A DNA stretch of 64,000 nucleotides from Sphingobacterium wenxiniae (GCF_900116225.1 NZ_FOZZ01000004.1:240465-304464); one strand, 5' to 3'. Positions 18,086-27,008 are shown, numbered from the stretch's first letter. A program made the numbers and translations. The notes: generated by a model from the sequence alone, not told the origin.

Positions 18086-18844
18086 GTGAACATCCTTCGG
18101 AACATATCTGTATACTTGATATTGCTACTTCCCTTTTCTGTTTTGGGACAAGCCAAGACCGTACAGGGAATTGTTTTTGATAAAGGTACGAAACAACGTA
18201 TCGGAAAAGTCTTTATCAAAAACGACCAGACGAAAGACAATATCTATAACAATGCGCGCGGAGAGTTTGAAATTCGTTTGCGCGAAGGCGATGCTATCAT
18301 AGCCACCAAAGAGGGATATTTCCCCGATACTATTGTTTATTCAGAAGAAAAAGTCTTGATGTTCCATATGGAACGTAGTAGCATCTACATTCCTGAGGTG
18401 CAAGTGGTTGCACGTAAGTCGCCCGAAGAAATCCTGAAACAACGAAGAGAAGAATTCAACAAAGCCTATAGACTTGCCGATCCGGGCAGCATTTTCAGTG
18501 TAGGGCCAACCGGAGCTGGGTTAAGCATTAGTACTATCTATAATTTTTTTAGTCGAGAAGGGAAAAATGCGAAACGTCTTACCCGAATAATTCAGCAGGA
18601 ATACGAGAATAATGTTATCGACTCCAAGTTTACACGTGAATTGGTGCAGAAAACGACTGGGCTTAAGGGTGAACACCTCGAAAACTTTATGAGTAATTAC
18701 CGACCAAATTATTATTTTATATTAGCAGCGTCGCCTTATGAGCTTACGGAGTATATAAAAAGCAAGTATGAAATATTTAAATTAAATCCTAACTTGCGTT
18801 TTTTACCGAAATTGCCGGAAATAGAATTAGAAGTCAATAATTAG
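18086..18844 (+). CDS. Exported protein with carboxypeptidase-like regulatory domain
   Basis: A 252-aa protein with a signal peptide (about residues 1-22) and a carboxypeptidase-D regulatory-like beta-sandwich at about 25-95 (VQGIVFDKGTKQRIGKVFI ... NARGEFEIRLREGDAII ... KEGYFPDTI), as in TonB-dependent receptor N-termini. The rest, about 105-252, is helical and not recognised. The start is GTG 18086, since no ATG precedes the signal peptide. It sits in a five-gene, same-strand block with peptidoglycan hydrolases and DUF3078; 8 bp separate it from the latter. Confidence 0.72.
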   Translation: MNILRNISVYLILLLPFSVLGQAKTVQGIVFDKGTKQRIGKVFIKNDQTKDNIYNNARGEFEIRLREGDAIIATKEGYFPDTIVYSEEKVLMFHMERSSIYIPEVQVVARKSPEEILKQRREEFNKAYRLADPGSIFSVGPTGAGLSISTIYNFFSREGKNAKRLTRIIQQEYENNVIDSKFTRELVQKTTGLKGEHLENFMSNYRPNYYFILAASPYELTEYIKSKYEIFKLNPNLRFLPKLPEIELEVNN

Positions 18845-18852
18845 ATAATAAT

Positions 18853-19887
18853 ATGGTTAAAGAGTTAAAAATACTTGCTGTAATTGTTTCTATGCTGGCG
18901 GCACAGGCAGCCGTGGCTCAGGTCGATTTGAAAGAATTGAGAGCAAAGCCGGATACAACCATAGTCGGGGAGTCTAAAACTCCACTAAACAATCTGAACC
19001 GCATTCATGTGCCTATTCCCAAATTGGATTTGGAAGTGGACTATTGGAAGCATTGGACGAAGTTTGGTATCAATGCCAATCAAGCTTCATTTAGTGACAA
19101 CTGGAATGCCGGGGGGGTAAACTCTATTGCTGTGGGTGTACTTGGTTGGCACAAATCTGAATACAATAAGAATAACTTTCAATTTGCTACAGAAATTGAT
19201 TTAAGGTACGGTAAAATCAAAAATAAAGATCAGTTGGCAAAGAAAAATAATGACCGTATTTTCTGGGATAATAAGGTTGCATACGGTCTTTCAAAGAGTT
19301 GGGCTCTTTATTTCTCCTTAACATTTGAATCTCAGTTTGACTTAGGGTATACTTATAGAACAGAAGAAGGAATAGAGCGTATTTATGAATATAATACTGG
19401 TTTTATGGGCCCTGGGTATTTTACAGAATCCTTCGGTTTAGAGTATAAGCCTGATAATACTTTTTCTCTTCGTTTGGGTACAGGTACTGCTCGACAAACC
19501 CTAGTGTTGAATGACCGAGTAAAACCTTTGACTGTTAGTGAATATGCTATGAGATACCCAGAAAATGATCCGATAACAGCAGATCAAGAGAAGTTTGGTT
19601 TAAAACCGGGTGAAGAATTTAGAAATGACCTCGCGTTTCAGTTAACAGCTAACTTGGACAGAAACCTTTCCCAGAATCTGAACCTCAAGGCGAGATATAA
19701 TATGTTTGCGGATTATCGAGAACTAAGTGATCCAGATCACCGTTTAGATGCTACGCTTACGGCAAAAGTGACCAGTTTAGTGAATGTTTCTCTATCTGGA
19801 ATTATTGTCTATAATTCGGATGAGTCCAAGAAAGTGCAGTATAGCCAAGCTTTGGCTTTAGGTTTAACCTATTCATTACCACGATAA
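18853..19887 (+). CDS. DUF3078 outer-membrane beta-barrel protein
   Basis: A 344-aa protein with a signal peptide (about residues 1-22, ending AAVAQ). The body alternates hydrophobic and polar residues in short strands and ends with YSQALALGLTYSLPR, an aromatic/basic terminal strand as in outer-membrane barrels. The DUF3078 signature WKHWTKFGINANQASFSDNW (about residues 56-75) followed by a GG and GWHKSEYNKNNFQF is clear. Function is unknown; the family is confined to Bacteroidota. Its location between a regulatory-domain protein and an amidase suggests a cell-envelope role, which is inference. Confidence 0.85.
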   Translation: MVKELKILAVIVSMLAAQAAVAQVDLKELRAKPDTTIVGESKTPLNNLNRIHVPIPKLDLEVDYWKHWTKFGINANQASFSDNWNAGGVNSIAVGVLGWHKSEYNKNNFQFATEIDLRYGKIKNKDQLAKKNNDRIFWDNKVAYGLSKSWALYFSLTFESQFDLGYTYRTEEGIERIYEYNTGFMGPGYFTESFGLEYKPDNTFSLRLGTGTARQTLVLNDRVKPLTVSEYAMRYPENDPITADQEKFGLKPGEEFRNDLAFQLTANLDRNLSQNLNLKARYNMFADYRELSDPDHRLDATLTAKVTSLVNVSLSGIIVYNSDESKKVQYSQALALGLTYSLPR

Positions 19888-19893
19888 TTTGTT

Positions 19894-20796
19894 TTGAAGT
19901 ATAGTCTGTTTTTATTTGGGGTGATGTTGTTGGTTTGGAGTTGTGGAACGCCTAAAAAGACAGTTTTGCAAGCTCCTAAGCCTATTTTGGTTCAGCCGGA
20001 TACAGTTAAACTGGAAGCAAGCCGAGAGAACTTGATTGATACAAGGCAGGTGCTGGATACGCTTTTCGGCGCTGCCGAAGTCCCTGTCGTGTTAACAACA
20101 GAAGATCGTGTCAGGGAGATGATGCGGGAAGGTATCAACAAGAATGCGGACTGGACGGAAGCAATGCATTATGATGTGCGTAAGCCAAATTTCGTTATTA
20201 TCCACCATACAGCTCAAACAAGTATTAATCAGACTATCCGCACCTTTCAATTGCCCCACACGAAAGTTTCCTCCCATTATGTTATTGGTCGGGACGGGCA
20301 GGTCGTGCAGATGCTTAATGATTACCTGCGATCCTGGCATGCTGGACGTTCCAAATGGGGAAGTATTACGGATATGAATTCGGTTTCGTTGGGAATAGAA
20401 TTGGACAATAATGGTAAAGAACCCTTCTCTGAACTGCAGATACGTTCTTTATTGGTGCTTTTGGATACACTAAAAACAAAGTACAGTATTCCATTTACCA
20501 ATTTCTTGGGACACGCAGATATTGCACCAACACGAAAAGATGACCCTAGTGCTTTCTTTCCCTGGAAACGTTTGGCCGAGCAGGGTTTTGGCGTATGGTA
20601 TGACGAGTATAATTTGCAAATGCCACCAGAAAACTTCAATTATGTTGATGCGTTACGGATTATAGGGTATGATGTGAGTAATCTTCGGTCTACGATTATT
20701 GCTTTTAAACGGAAGTTTATCGCGACGGATACCAGTGAAACATTGACGGACTACGATAAGAGGGTGCTATATAATCTGTACAAACGGTATTTTTAA
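19894..20796 (+). CDS. N-acetylmuramoyl-L-alanine amidase lipoprotein (Amidase_2/PGRP type)
   Basis: A 300-aa lipoprotein with a TTG start; the lipobox LVWSC puts the lipidated Cys near residue 17. The amidase_2 domain spans about 95-245: zinc ligands in VIIHHTAQTS and GHADIAPTRKDDPSAFFPW, with SSHYVIGRDGQVVQM between. It would cleave the amide bond between MurNAc and the stem peptide. It is clearly paralogous to the amidase at 36208-37035, sharing IIGYDV/I and LYNLYKRYF-like C-termini. It ends the cell-wall cluster and converges with the sodium symporter gene. Confidence 0.9.
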   Translation: MKYSLFLFGVMLLVWSCGTPKKTVLQAPKPILVQPDTVKLEASRENLIDTRQVLDTLFGAAEVPVVLTTEDRVREMMREGINKNADWTEAMHYDVRKPNFVIIHHTAQTSINQTIRTFQLPHTKVSSHYVIGRDGQVVQMLNDYLRSWHAGRSKWGSITDMNSVSLGIELDNNGKEPFSELQIRSLLVLLDTLKTKYSIPFTNFLGHADIAPTRKDDPSAFFPWKRLAEQGFGVWYDEYNLQMPPENFNYVDALRIIGYDVSNLRSTIIAFKRKFIATDTSETLTDYDKRVLYNLYKRYF

Positions 20797-20803
20797 CGAA
20801 CGT

Positions 20804-22501
20804 TTATTCTTTATTAGCCTTTTTTCCTACGGAAAACTGTACAGCATAACCCAAAACGATTACTGCAACACAGCCGACTAGATTTAACCAAAGGTAGGCC
20901 AGCCAATCCATATGCCATACGGCAAATACGATAAGTTCAGAAAGAATAGCTGCGATAAATACAGCCCTCCCTCCTATCTTTTTGAAGTAGAAAGCCACGA
21001 TAAAAATACCTAAAATCGTTCCGTAGAATAGCGACCCTAAAATATTGACGGCTTCCAGCAGGTTTCCCAATTGACTGGCATAAAGCGCCACTAATAGCGT
21101 AATAATACCCCAGAACAGGGTAAAGATACGTGAGGCATTCAAATCGCTTCGCTCGGAACCGGTCTTGTGGATAAAACGTTTATAAATGTCAACGACAGTT
21201 GTCGAGGATAAAGAGTTTATTGCACTGGCTGTAGCGCCCATGGAGGCTAAAAAGATGACAGCAATCAGCAGGCCGATAAGTCCTTTCGGGAAGGTTGACG
21301 TTACGAATGAAAGGAAGATATAATTATTGTCATTGAGCTCTGCATCGGGATTATTCTTCTTAAGCAAGACTTCTACCTCTTTGCGCAAGGCTTTATCTTC
21401 CTCGTTCTTGGTTTGTAAAGCCGTTCGGGCTAAATCAATACCAGTTTCATCTTTTTGCTGTAGGGCTGTTGCTAATTCCTGTGATACAATGGATTTCTCT
21501 TGACTGATGGCCTCATGGCGTTGCATGATAGCCTTATATTCGTCGTGGTAGATACTTTGTTCTATTTTGCTTACTTCGACATTATTAAAGAATAAAGGAG
21601 CCGTGTGGAATTGGTAATAGGCAAAGACCAATACGCCAATAAGCAGGATACAAAACTGCATAGGGACTTTGAGCAACCCATTCATCAGTAAGCCTATTCT
21701 CGAATCGCGGACAGAGGAACCTGTTAGGTAACGACCGACCTGACTTTGATCTGTCCCAAAATAGGAAAGTTGCAAGAAAAAACCACCAATGAGTCCGGTC
21801 CAGATCGTATATTGGTTATTTAAGTCAAAGTTCCAGTCTATCGCGTTGGTTTTGCCTGATTTCCCGGCGATATGCAAAGCTTCGGAAAAACCTATGTTCT
21901 CAGGAAGTAGCTTCACTACCATTACACCTGCGACAAGCAATGCTGTAAAGATGATCCCCATCTGTAATAGCTGTGTATAGGATACGGCTTTTGTCCCTCC
22001 CCAAACGGTGTAAAAGATGACTATTAGTCCGATAATGAGGGTTGTATAGGTAACGTCTAAATGGAGGATACTGGATAAAATAATGGAGGGAGCAAAAATG
22101 GTGATCCCGGTAGATACACCGCGTTGAATCAGAAAGAGTATCGCGGTCAGGGCACGGGTTTTTACGTCGAAGCGCTTTTCCAGAAACTCGTACGCGGTAT
22201 AGACTTTTAGTTTATGAAAGATGGGAACGAAAGTTATACATAGCACAATCATTGCCAGCGGTAACCCGAAATAAAACTGCACGAAGCTCATCCCTTGGCT
22301 GTAAGCCAAACCGGGAGCAGAAAGGAAAGTAATTGCGCTGGCTTGCGTAGCCATCACAGATAAGCCGACAGTATACCAAGGCAACTCACGATTGCCGACG
22401 ATATAACCATCTATATTTTTGATTCCTCTGCTTTTGTACATGCCGTAGACGACAATAAGCAGAAGAGTGAGAAAGAGTACTATCCAATCAATAGTACTCA
22501 T
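20804..22501 (-). CDS. Sodium:solute symporter (SSS family)
   Basis: A 565-aa membrane transporter of the SSS family, Na+-coupled, with about thirteen hydrophobic segments. Family marks are WYTVGLSVMATQASAITFLS near the N-terminus (sodium site region), SYFGTDQSQVGRYL and GATASAINSLSSTTVVDIYK. A long hydrophilic, helical loop at about residues 315-385 is unusual for short SSS members but common in Bacteroidota ones linked to sugars or sialic acid. Substrate unknown. ATG 22501 was chosen because the longer frame lies inside the preceding 39-aa gene. It overlaps that gene by 4 bp (ATGA), and both belong to the PIG-L operon. Confidence 0.88.
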   Translation of the reverse strand: MSTIDWIVLFLTLLLIVVYGMYKSRGIKNIDGYIVGNRELPWYTVGLSVMATQASAITFLSAPGLAYSQGMSFVQFYFGLPLAMIVLCITFVPIFHKLKVYTAYEFLEKRFDVKTRALTAILFLIQRGVSTGITIFAPSIILSSILHLDVTYTTLIIGLIVIFYTVWGGTKAVSYTQLLQMGIIFTALLVAGVMVVKLLPENIGFSEALHIAGKSGKTNAIDWNFDLNNQYTIWTGLIGGFFLQLSYFGTDQSQVGRYLTGSSVRDSRIGLLMNGLLKVPMQFCILLIGVLVFAYYQFHTAPLFFNNVEVSKIEQSIYHDEYKAIMQRHEAISQEKSIVSQELATALQQKDETGIDLARTALQTKNEEDKALRKEVEVLLKKNNPDAELNDNNYIFLSFVTSTFPKGLIGLLIAVIFLASMGATASAINSLSSTTVVDIYKRFIHKTGSERSDLNASRIFTLFWGIITLLVALYASQLGNLLEAVNILGSLFYGTILGIFIVAFYFKKIGGRAVFIAAILSELIVFAVWHMDWLAYLWLNLVGCVAVIVLGYAVQFSVGKKANKE

Positions 22502-22617
22502 GAATAATATTGTGTAAACCAGTACATAAAGGCAATGCAAAGCAATAGCCACAGACATACCAGCAGGTAAAACTGTTTCCAGCTCTTAATAAAGGGCAGC
22601 AGTTTCTTATCTGTCAT
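22498..22617 (-). CDS. 39-aa membrane microprotein upstream of the symporter
   Basis: A 39-codon frame starting with ATG and reading MTDKKLLPFIKSWKQFYLL..., with one strong hydrophobic helix (about residues 17-33) ending MYWFTQYYS. Its stop overlaps the symporter start as ATGA, and its own start overlaps the stop of the upstream 65-aa gene by 11 bp. This tight nesting on the same strand argues that it is translated. It may be a subunit or biogenesis partner of the symporter; that is inference from position only. Confidence 0.6.
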   Translation of the reverse strand: MTDKKLLPFIKSWKQFYLLVCLWLLLCIAFMYWFTQYYS

Positions 22618-22804
22618 GCGGTTTAAATGGTAGAGCAAAGCTAATGAAGAGGATAGCGATGACAAGACCGATTACTGCACCACCGATAAAGCCCATAAAA
22701 GTACCATGGGTGATGATAGAAACCAATGCGCCAAATACTGTTCCTACTAAAAGGATAATGCCTTTAACATTCAATGTTTCGTTTTTTTCTACTTGATTTT
22801 CCAT
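22607..22804 (-). CDS. 65-aa small membrane protein
   Basis: A 65-aa protein with a charged N-terminus and two hydrophobic, glycine-rich helices (about residues 14-34 and 37-58: IILLVGTVFGALVSII and GFIGGAVIGLVIAILFI). I do not recognise a named family. It lies 14 bp downstream of the PIG-L gene and overlaps the 39-aa gene, so it is part of the same operon as the sodium symporter. Confidence 0.6.
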   Translation of the reverse strand: MENQVEKNETLNVKGIILLVGTVFGALVSIITHGTFMGFIGGAVIGLVIAILFISFALPFKPHDR

Positions 22805-22818
22805 TATGTTTTTATGTT

Positions 22819-25260
22819 CTATTTTTCTTTTGTTAACAAATTTACAAATAATCTATTAGCTCCGGGAACTCCGGCAGGTAATTGTCGGAAAAAAGATAAG
22901 GATGTATAGACAAATTTGCCTTTTCCGATACGGTTGATGAGCAAAGAACCGCGATGCGGAGCTTCATTGGTATCGTGCATAGACAAAGGTGTGCGATAGC
23001 TTTTGTCTACATCCTCGGCAAAATATAAGCCCCGCTCCTGCACCCATCCGTCAAAATCTTGTTCTGTGATCTTGTTCGGGTAGTTCAACACAGGGTCGTC
23101 CTCGTCGACCAATGTGACTTTCGCATCTTCCTCGGTTACTCTTGCCCGTGTGATTTTGAACGGTTTGGGTGCAAAATTATCTTTTTTCAGACCACTGTTC
23201 ACATTGTACTGCATGACCACTACTCCACCATTTTCTACATAAGCATAAAGCTCGGGGAGTTTGTAGGCTATTTGTTTGTCTACATTCATAACCCGTACGC
23301 CAAGCACAACGGCATCATATTTTTGGAGTGAATTTCTATTGATGCTTTCGGACGTAAGAATATCTACATCGATTCCAATAGCACGAAGAGATTCGGGGAC
23401 AAGGTCGCCAGCCCCCATAATGTAAGCAACGCGATTTACAGGGTTATTCAATGTTAGTGATTGTAACCTTATCTGTGCGTCTGGAAACCAACTCTGTTTT
23501 GGAATATGCTCGTAAGCGATTTCCCGTAAACCCATAAGGCGCTCGTCCTGCATTTGAAGGGTTAAGTTTGTGGCGCCGTTAGTAGCCCCATTATTGGTGA
23601 TGTTTACGGTTTTTGTTAAATAAGGTTGGTCCGGGCTAAAGTTTAAGGTCAGGTTTGTCGGTTCAATATTCCATCCCTCGGCACCGGCATTTACATGAAC
23701 GGTATATTGTTTCGCTTGTTGTGCATGGTTTTGGAACGTAATCGAGACCATTTTGCTTTCCTGCGGTTGGATGAGCAACGCCTGTTGGTCGAATGATGCA
23801 GTCAAGGCCGGGGTTACCCGAACAAATTCATGCACTTCACCACGCACAGGGTCTACATATTTGAATTGCAAAGGTTCGTTAATACGGATATTTACCCCTC
23901 CTATTTCTAACAGGATTTCCGTTGCGGGCAAATCCTTATTAATGGGATAGCCAAAGTCTTCGGAGCGCACATTGAATTTACCTTTGCCGGGTTTCTGTAC
24001 TAACCAATAAGGCTGTGTAATGTCATCGATAGAGGCTTTGCCCTCAAAAAAGAATGTTTCATTATGTGGCAAAGGCTTATTGATTTCCTGACCGTTAATA
24101 CGAAGTACATTAACTTTTGTATCGGGATTGCGGAGAATAATTTCGGTTTGATAAGGAATAGGCGCATTTTTTACATAGCTTCCCTGCGCCGTTAAGCTTT
24201 CTACCTTGATGCCAGCACAGGCCAAAATAAGTTCCTCTATCTCTTTGGACTTACGGGATTTCCAATAATCATCATCTATTTTCTGGACATCTTTCCATAG
24301 CGAAGTGAGTCGCGGAATAGATAAATAAGGCTTTTGTGGGTTAAAATCAGCAATTAGCTGATCGATGCTTTGTGCAATATGGGAACTATTGCTGATGCGG
24401 TTCCAGGAAATATCAATGTGATCGAACAGGTCGCTTTCCGCTTTATCTCCATCCACATGCTCGAAAGTTTCCAATAACACACCGTTTGTTCCTGCAGAAC
24501 CAAAGCCCTGACTTTTATGTTGCGAGCGGCTTAGGGCTGCAATTTCACCATAGGATCTACCCAATAGCGGATTGTAATTGCCAATGTCTAAGCGAAGCTG
24601 GTTTTGGCTGTTGCCCTGCATGCGCATAAAGTTGGCGGTGTTCCACAATAAACGTTTTACCTTCCAGGGTTTTACAAGAGTTAGCTGTTCCGGATAGGCG
24701 TTGGGATCAGCGGCGGCTTTAAAAGCTTCATGGGCAATGATGGCTGAGGTTTGGTGGTGGCCATGCCCTCCCCGTTCGTCTGGTGGGAAACGAGTGATGA
24801 TAATGTCCGGCTGTAGGGAACGAATAATCCAGACGGCTTCGCGAAGCACTTCCTCTTTGTTCCAGAAGCGGAACGTTTCATCGTAGGTTTTAGAAAAACC
24901 AAAATCGAAGGCTGAAGAGAAGAACTGCTCACCGCCATCCACTTTGCGAGCCTGCAGAAGCTCTTGGGTACGTATTAAGCCAAGCTCGATGCCTTGCTCC
25001 GTTCCGATAAGGTTTTGTCCACCATCACCTCGCGTTAAAGACAGGTAGGCTGTACGTACTTTGCGTTCAGAAGCCAGATAGGATATTAATCGGGTGTTTT
25101 CATCGTCCGGATGGGCAGCAAAGTAAAGTGCGGATCCAACAACTTGTAGACGTTCCATTTTAGAAAGGATGTCAGCTGCGGTTTGGGGGGTATAGGATTG
25201 ACAAAAACTTGTACTAACCTTAAAAAATAGAATAAGTATGCAGAGAAATAGTTTCTTCAT
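22819..25260 (-). CDS. Exported PIG-L (LmbE-like) family deacetylase
   Basis: An 813-aa protein with a signal peptide (MKKLFLCILILFF..., cleavage about residue 20). The PIG-L/LmbE zinc-deacetylase domain occupies about 25-260: AAHPDDENTRLISYL, SLTRGDGGQN and ITRFPPDERGGHGHHQTSA supply the metal-binding His/Asp residues. A middle beta-sandwich region follows, then a C-terminal glutamine-amidotransferase-like fold (YIMGAGDLVPESLRAIGIDV, about 610-720). Family enzymes remove N-acetyl groups from GlcNAc-containing compounds. ATG 25260 was chosen because it starts the signal peptide. The operon continues with two microproteins and a sodium symporter, suggesting coupled processing and uptake of an amino-sugar compound (inference). 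Confidence 0.88.
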   Translation of the reverse strand: MKKLFLCILILFFKVSTSFCQSYTPQTAADILSKMERLQVVGSALYFAAHPDDENTRLISYLASERKVRTAYLSLTRGDGGQNLIGTEQGIELGLIRTQELLQARKVDGGEQFFSSAFDFGFSKTYDETFRFWNKEEVLREAVWIIRSLQPDIIITRFPPDERGGHGHHQTSAIIAHEAFKAAADPNAYPEQLTLVKPWKVKRLLWNTANFMRMQGNSQNQLRLDIGNYNPLLGRSYGEIAALSRSQHKSQGFGSAGTNGVLLETFEHVDGDKAESDLFDHIDISWNRISNSSHIAQSIDQLIADFNPQKPYLSIPRLTSLWKDVQKIDDDYWKSRKSKEIEELILACAGIKVESLTAQGSYVKNAPIPYQTEIILRNPDTKVNVLRINGQEINKPLPHNETFFFEGKASIDDITQPYWLVQKPGKGKFNVRSEDFGYPINKDLPATEILLEIGGVNIRINEPLQFKYVDPVRGEVHEFVRVTPALTASFDQQALLIQPQESKMVSITFQNHAQQAKQYTVHVNAGAEGWNIEPTNLTLNFSPDQPYLTKTVNITNNGATNGATNLTLQMQDERLMGLREIAYEHIPKQSWFPDAQIRLQSLTLNNPVNRVAYIMGAGDLVPESLRAIGIDVDILTSESINRNSLQKYDAVVLGVRVMNVDKQIAYKLPELYAYVENGGVVVMQYNVNSGLKKDNFAPKPFKITRARVTEEDAKVTLVDEDDPVLNYPNKITEQDFDGWVQERGLYFAEDVDKSYRTPLSMHDTNEAPHRGSLLINRIGKGKFVYTSLSFFRQLPAGVPGANRLFVNLLTKEK

Positions 25261-25281
25261 AATTTCTAAAATAGAAAAAAT

Positions 25282-25289
25282 CAAACATA
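25282..25289 (-). promoter_or_regulatory. Putative -7 box for the PIG-L operon
   Basis: Reads TATGTTTG on the minus strand, a TAnnTTTG match, 21 nt before the PIG-L start codon. Confidence 0.45.
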
Positions 25290-25588
25290 AAAATAAAAGG
25301 AACCAAGTTTTATCTTGATTCCTCTTACCAACAATTAAAAATCTTTTGTCTAAAACTTCCAATTCAAAAGCCCCTATGTTTTGGAAAACGAAGCATTAAA
25401 TTAAGTCGATAGTTTTAAAATAGTAACCTTTTAGTATTAGTAAAAATAGCATTAAAAGTATTAGGTTGGCGCGATGTGAAAAAAAAACTTTTCCACACCA
25501 ACTGAGTTTTGAACAAACAAGCAGGGGTGGAAAAGCTATAAAGGGTTTTATTATATGGGTTGGTATCAGGTATGTGGCTTGATAATAA
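25290..25588. other. Intergenic region without a convincing gene
   Basis: A+T-rich spacer between the PIG-L operon and the 85-aa gene. A 67-aa minus-strand frame (25396-25599) exists but has no start context or recognisable features and overlaps the neighbour. No clear terminator or RNA seen. Confidence 0.4.
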
Positions 25589-25846
25589 CTACTTATCAAT
25601 CGAACCCAAGACGCGTTTCATGAAATTATTCAATGCATCTTTTTTAGGAGTTCCTTCTTTGATAAGTTTATCCACCTCTACCGCTCCGTACATATTGGAG
25701 ATCAATTCACCGATAACATCGAGCTCCTCGTCTTTTAAAGAAGAGACTTCTGTCAAAGCTTCCAGCGTTTCGATAGTTTCCAATACGAAGTCTACATCGT
25801 TCTGCTCGATAAACTCGATCAGGTGCTTAATTACTGGTAACTTCAT
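25589..25846 (-). CDS. DUF6952-like conserved protein
   Basis: An 85-aa acidic helical protein (MKLPVIKHLIEFIEQND..., with a central LTEVSSLKDEELDVIGELIS). It matches the short Bacteroidota protein family commonly found directly after a thioredoxin and a peroxiredoxin gene; function unknown. Its start lies inside the thioredoxin gene, overlapping by 20 bp, so translation is coupled. It probably contributes to the same peroxide-handling unit, by position only. Confidence 0.75.
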   Translation of the reverse strand: MKLPVIKHLIEFIEQNDVDFVLETIETLEALTEVSSLKDEELDVIGELISNMYGAVEVDKLIKEGTPKKDALNNFMKRVLGSIDK

Positions 25847-26141
25847 TTAATAGTTCGATTAATCCGTCGATTTTGTTTGTTTGTACTTGGTTCACCAGTT
25901 TACCGCCTTTGAAAGCAGCAAAAGTTGGCAAGTTATTTACGTTTGCTAATTTTCTGGATTCAGGAAATTTTTCCGCATCCACGATTACAAAGCCTACGTT
26001 TTCATTCTCAGAAGCCAATTTTTTGAATTTTGGTTTCATGATTCGGCAGTTTCCGCACCAAGAAGCGGAAAATTGTACCAATACAGTATCATTGCTGCTT
26101 ACTACTTCTTGTAGATTGTCAGCTTCTAATTCTTGTAACAT
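25827..26141 (-). CDS. Thioredoxin family protein
   Basis: A 104-aa thioredoxin-fold protein with an atypical active site WCGNC (ASWCGNCRIMKP, about residues 28-39) in place of WCGPC, and the conserved cis-proline region NNLPTFAAFKGG (about 70-81). It likely reduces disulfides, and its partner may be the peroxiredoxin encoded just upstream in the same direction. No signal peptide, so cytosolic. Length is normal for a single-domain thioredoxin. Confidence 0.85.
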   Translation of the reverse strand: MLQELEADNLQEVVSSNDTVLVQFSASWCGNCRIMKPKFKKLASENENVGFVIVDAEKFPESRKLANVNNLPTFAAFKGGKLVNQVQTNKIDGLIELLNEVTSN

Positions 26142-26182
26142 AATAATTTTGTTTAACGTTTTTAGTTCAAAGTTGTAGGTCT

Positions 26183-26216
26183 AAAGTTTAAGGTTCTATA
26201 TAGAACCTTAAACTTT
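26183..26216. repeat. 34-bp perfect palindrome between peroxiredoxin and thioredoxin genes
   Basis: Arms AAAGTTTAAGGTTCTAT and its complement, with no loop. On the minus strand it lies after the peroxiredoxin stop and before the thioredoxin start, so it may attenuate or stabilise the transcript. It lacks a clean T-run. Confidence 0.6.
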
Positions 26217-26230
26217 GAACTTTAAACAAA

Positions 26231-26863
26231 TTAGTTTGCAGAAAGGTAAGAAGCAACACCATCTCGAGTCGCGTTCATAGCTTCTTTTCCTTCTTCCCAG
26301 TTTGCAGGACAAACTTCTCCGTGTTTCTGAACGTGCGTATAAGCATCGATCAAACGAATATATTCTTTTACGTTACGGCCAAGAGGCATATCGTTTACAG
26401 ACTCGTGGAATACTTTACCAGTTTCGTCGATCAAGTAAGTCGCACGGTAAGAAACTGCTGAACCTTCAACCAAGGTACCGTATTCTGGGTGTTCAACTTC
26501 TTTCATTTCCAAGATACCCAATACGCTTGACAAGTTACGGTTTGTGTCAGCGATCAAAGGATATTCTACACCTTCGATACCGCCATTGTCTTTTGCTGTA
26601 TTTAACCAAGCAAAATGTACTTCGTTAGAGTCGCAAGAAGCACCGATAACGATTGTGTTGCGTTTTTCGAACTCCGCTACTTCTGCTTGAAAAGCGTGCA
26701 ATTCTGTAGGACATACGAAAGTGAAGTCTTTCGGATACCAAAACAATAATACTTTTTTGTTTTCTTGTTGTGCTTTTTCGAATACGTTGATTGACAAATA
26801 ATCGCCTAAATAGTCAATTGCGTCTACTGTGATGTTTGGAAAATTTTTACCTGTGAAACTCAT
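26231..26863 (-). CDS. Peroxiredoxin (typical 2-Cys, AhpC/Prx1 type)
   Basis: A 210-aa peroxiredoxin. The peroxidatic cysteine is near residue 51 in FTFVCPTELHAFQ; the resolving cysteine is in HGEVCPANWEEGK near the C-terminus. RATYLIDETGKVFHESVND and RNVKEYIRLIDA complete the family pattern. It reduces hydrogen peroxide and organic hydroperoxides in the cytosol. The start at 26863 (MSFTGKNFPN) is the usual one; a longer frame adds nine unlikely residues. It heads a peroxiredoxin-thioredoxin-DUF6952 set on the minus strand and has a good -7 box. Confidence 0.93.
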   Translation of the reverse strand: MSFTGKNFPNITVDAIDYLGDYLSINVFEKAQQENKKVLLFWYPKDFTFVCPTELHAFQAEVAEFEKRNTIVIGASCDSNEVHFAWLNTAKDNGGIEGVEYPLIADTNRNLSSVLGILEMKEVEHPEYGTLVEGSAVSYRATYLIDETGKVFHESVNDMPLGRNVKEYIRLIDAYTHVQKHGEVCPANWEEGKEAMNATRDGVASYLSAN

Positions 26864-26889
26864 AATATTTTCTTTCTTATTTTGTAGCA

Positions 26890-26897
26890 CAAAGGTA
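26890..26897 (-). promoter_or_regulatory. Putative -7 box for the peroxiredoxin gene
   Basis: Reads TACCTTTG on the minus strand (TAnnTTTG), 26 nt before the start codon. Confidence 0.5.
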
Positions 26898-27008
26898 CGC
26901 TTTTGTTTGTTAGAAAATAATCAAAAAATTTTATAGTGTATTGGTAAAATCTATATATGTTTTTAAACACAATAAGAAAGCCTTATATTTTTGTTTGGAA
27001 AAATAATG

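Noticed and set aside
25396..25599. 67-aa minus-strand open frame
   Set aside because: A+T-rich, no start context, overlaps the real 85-aa gene, no recognisable family.
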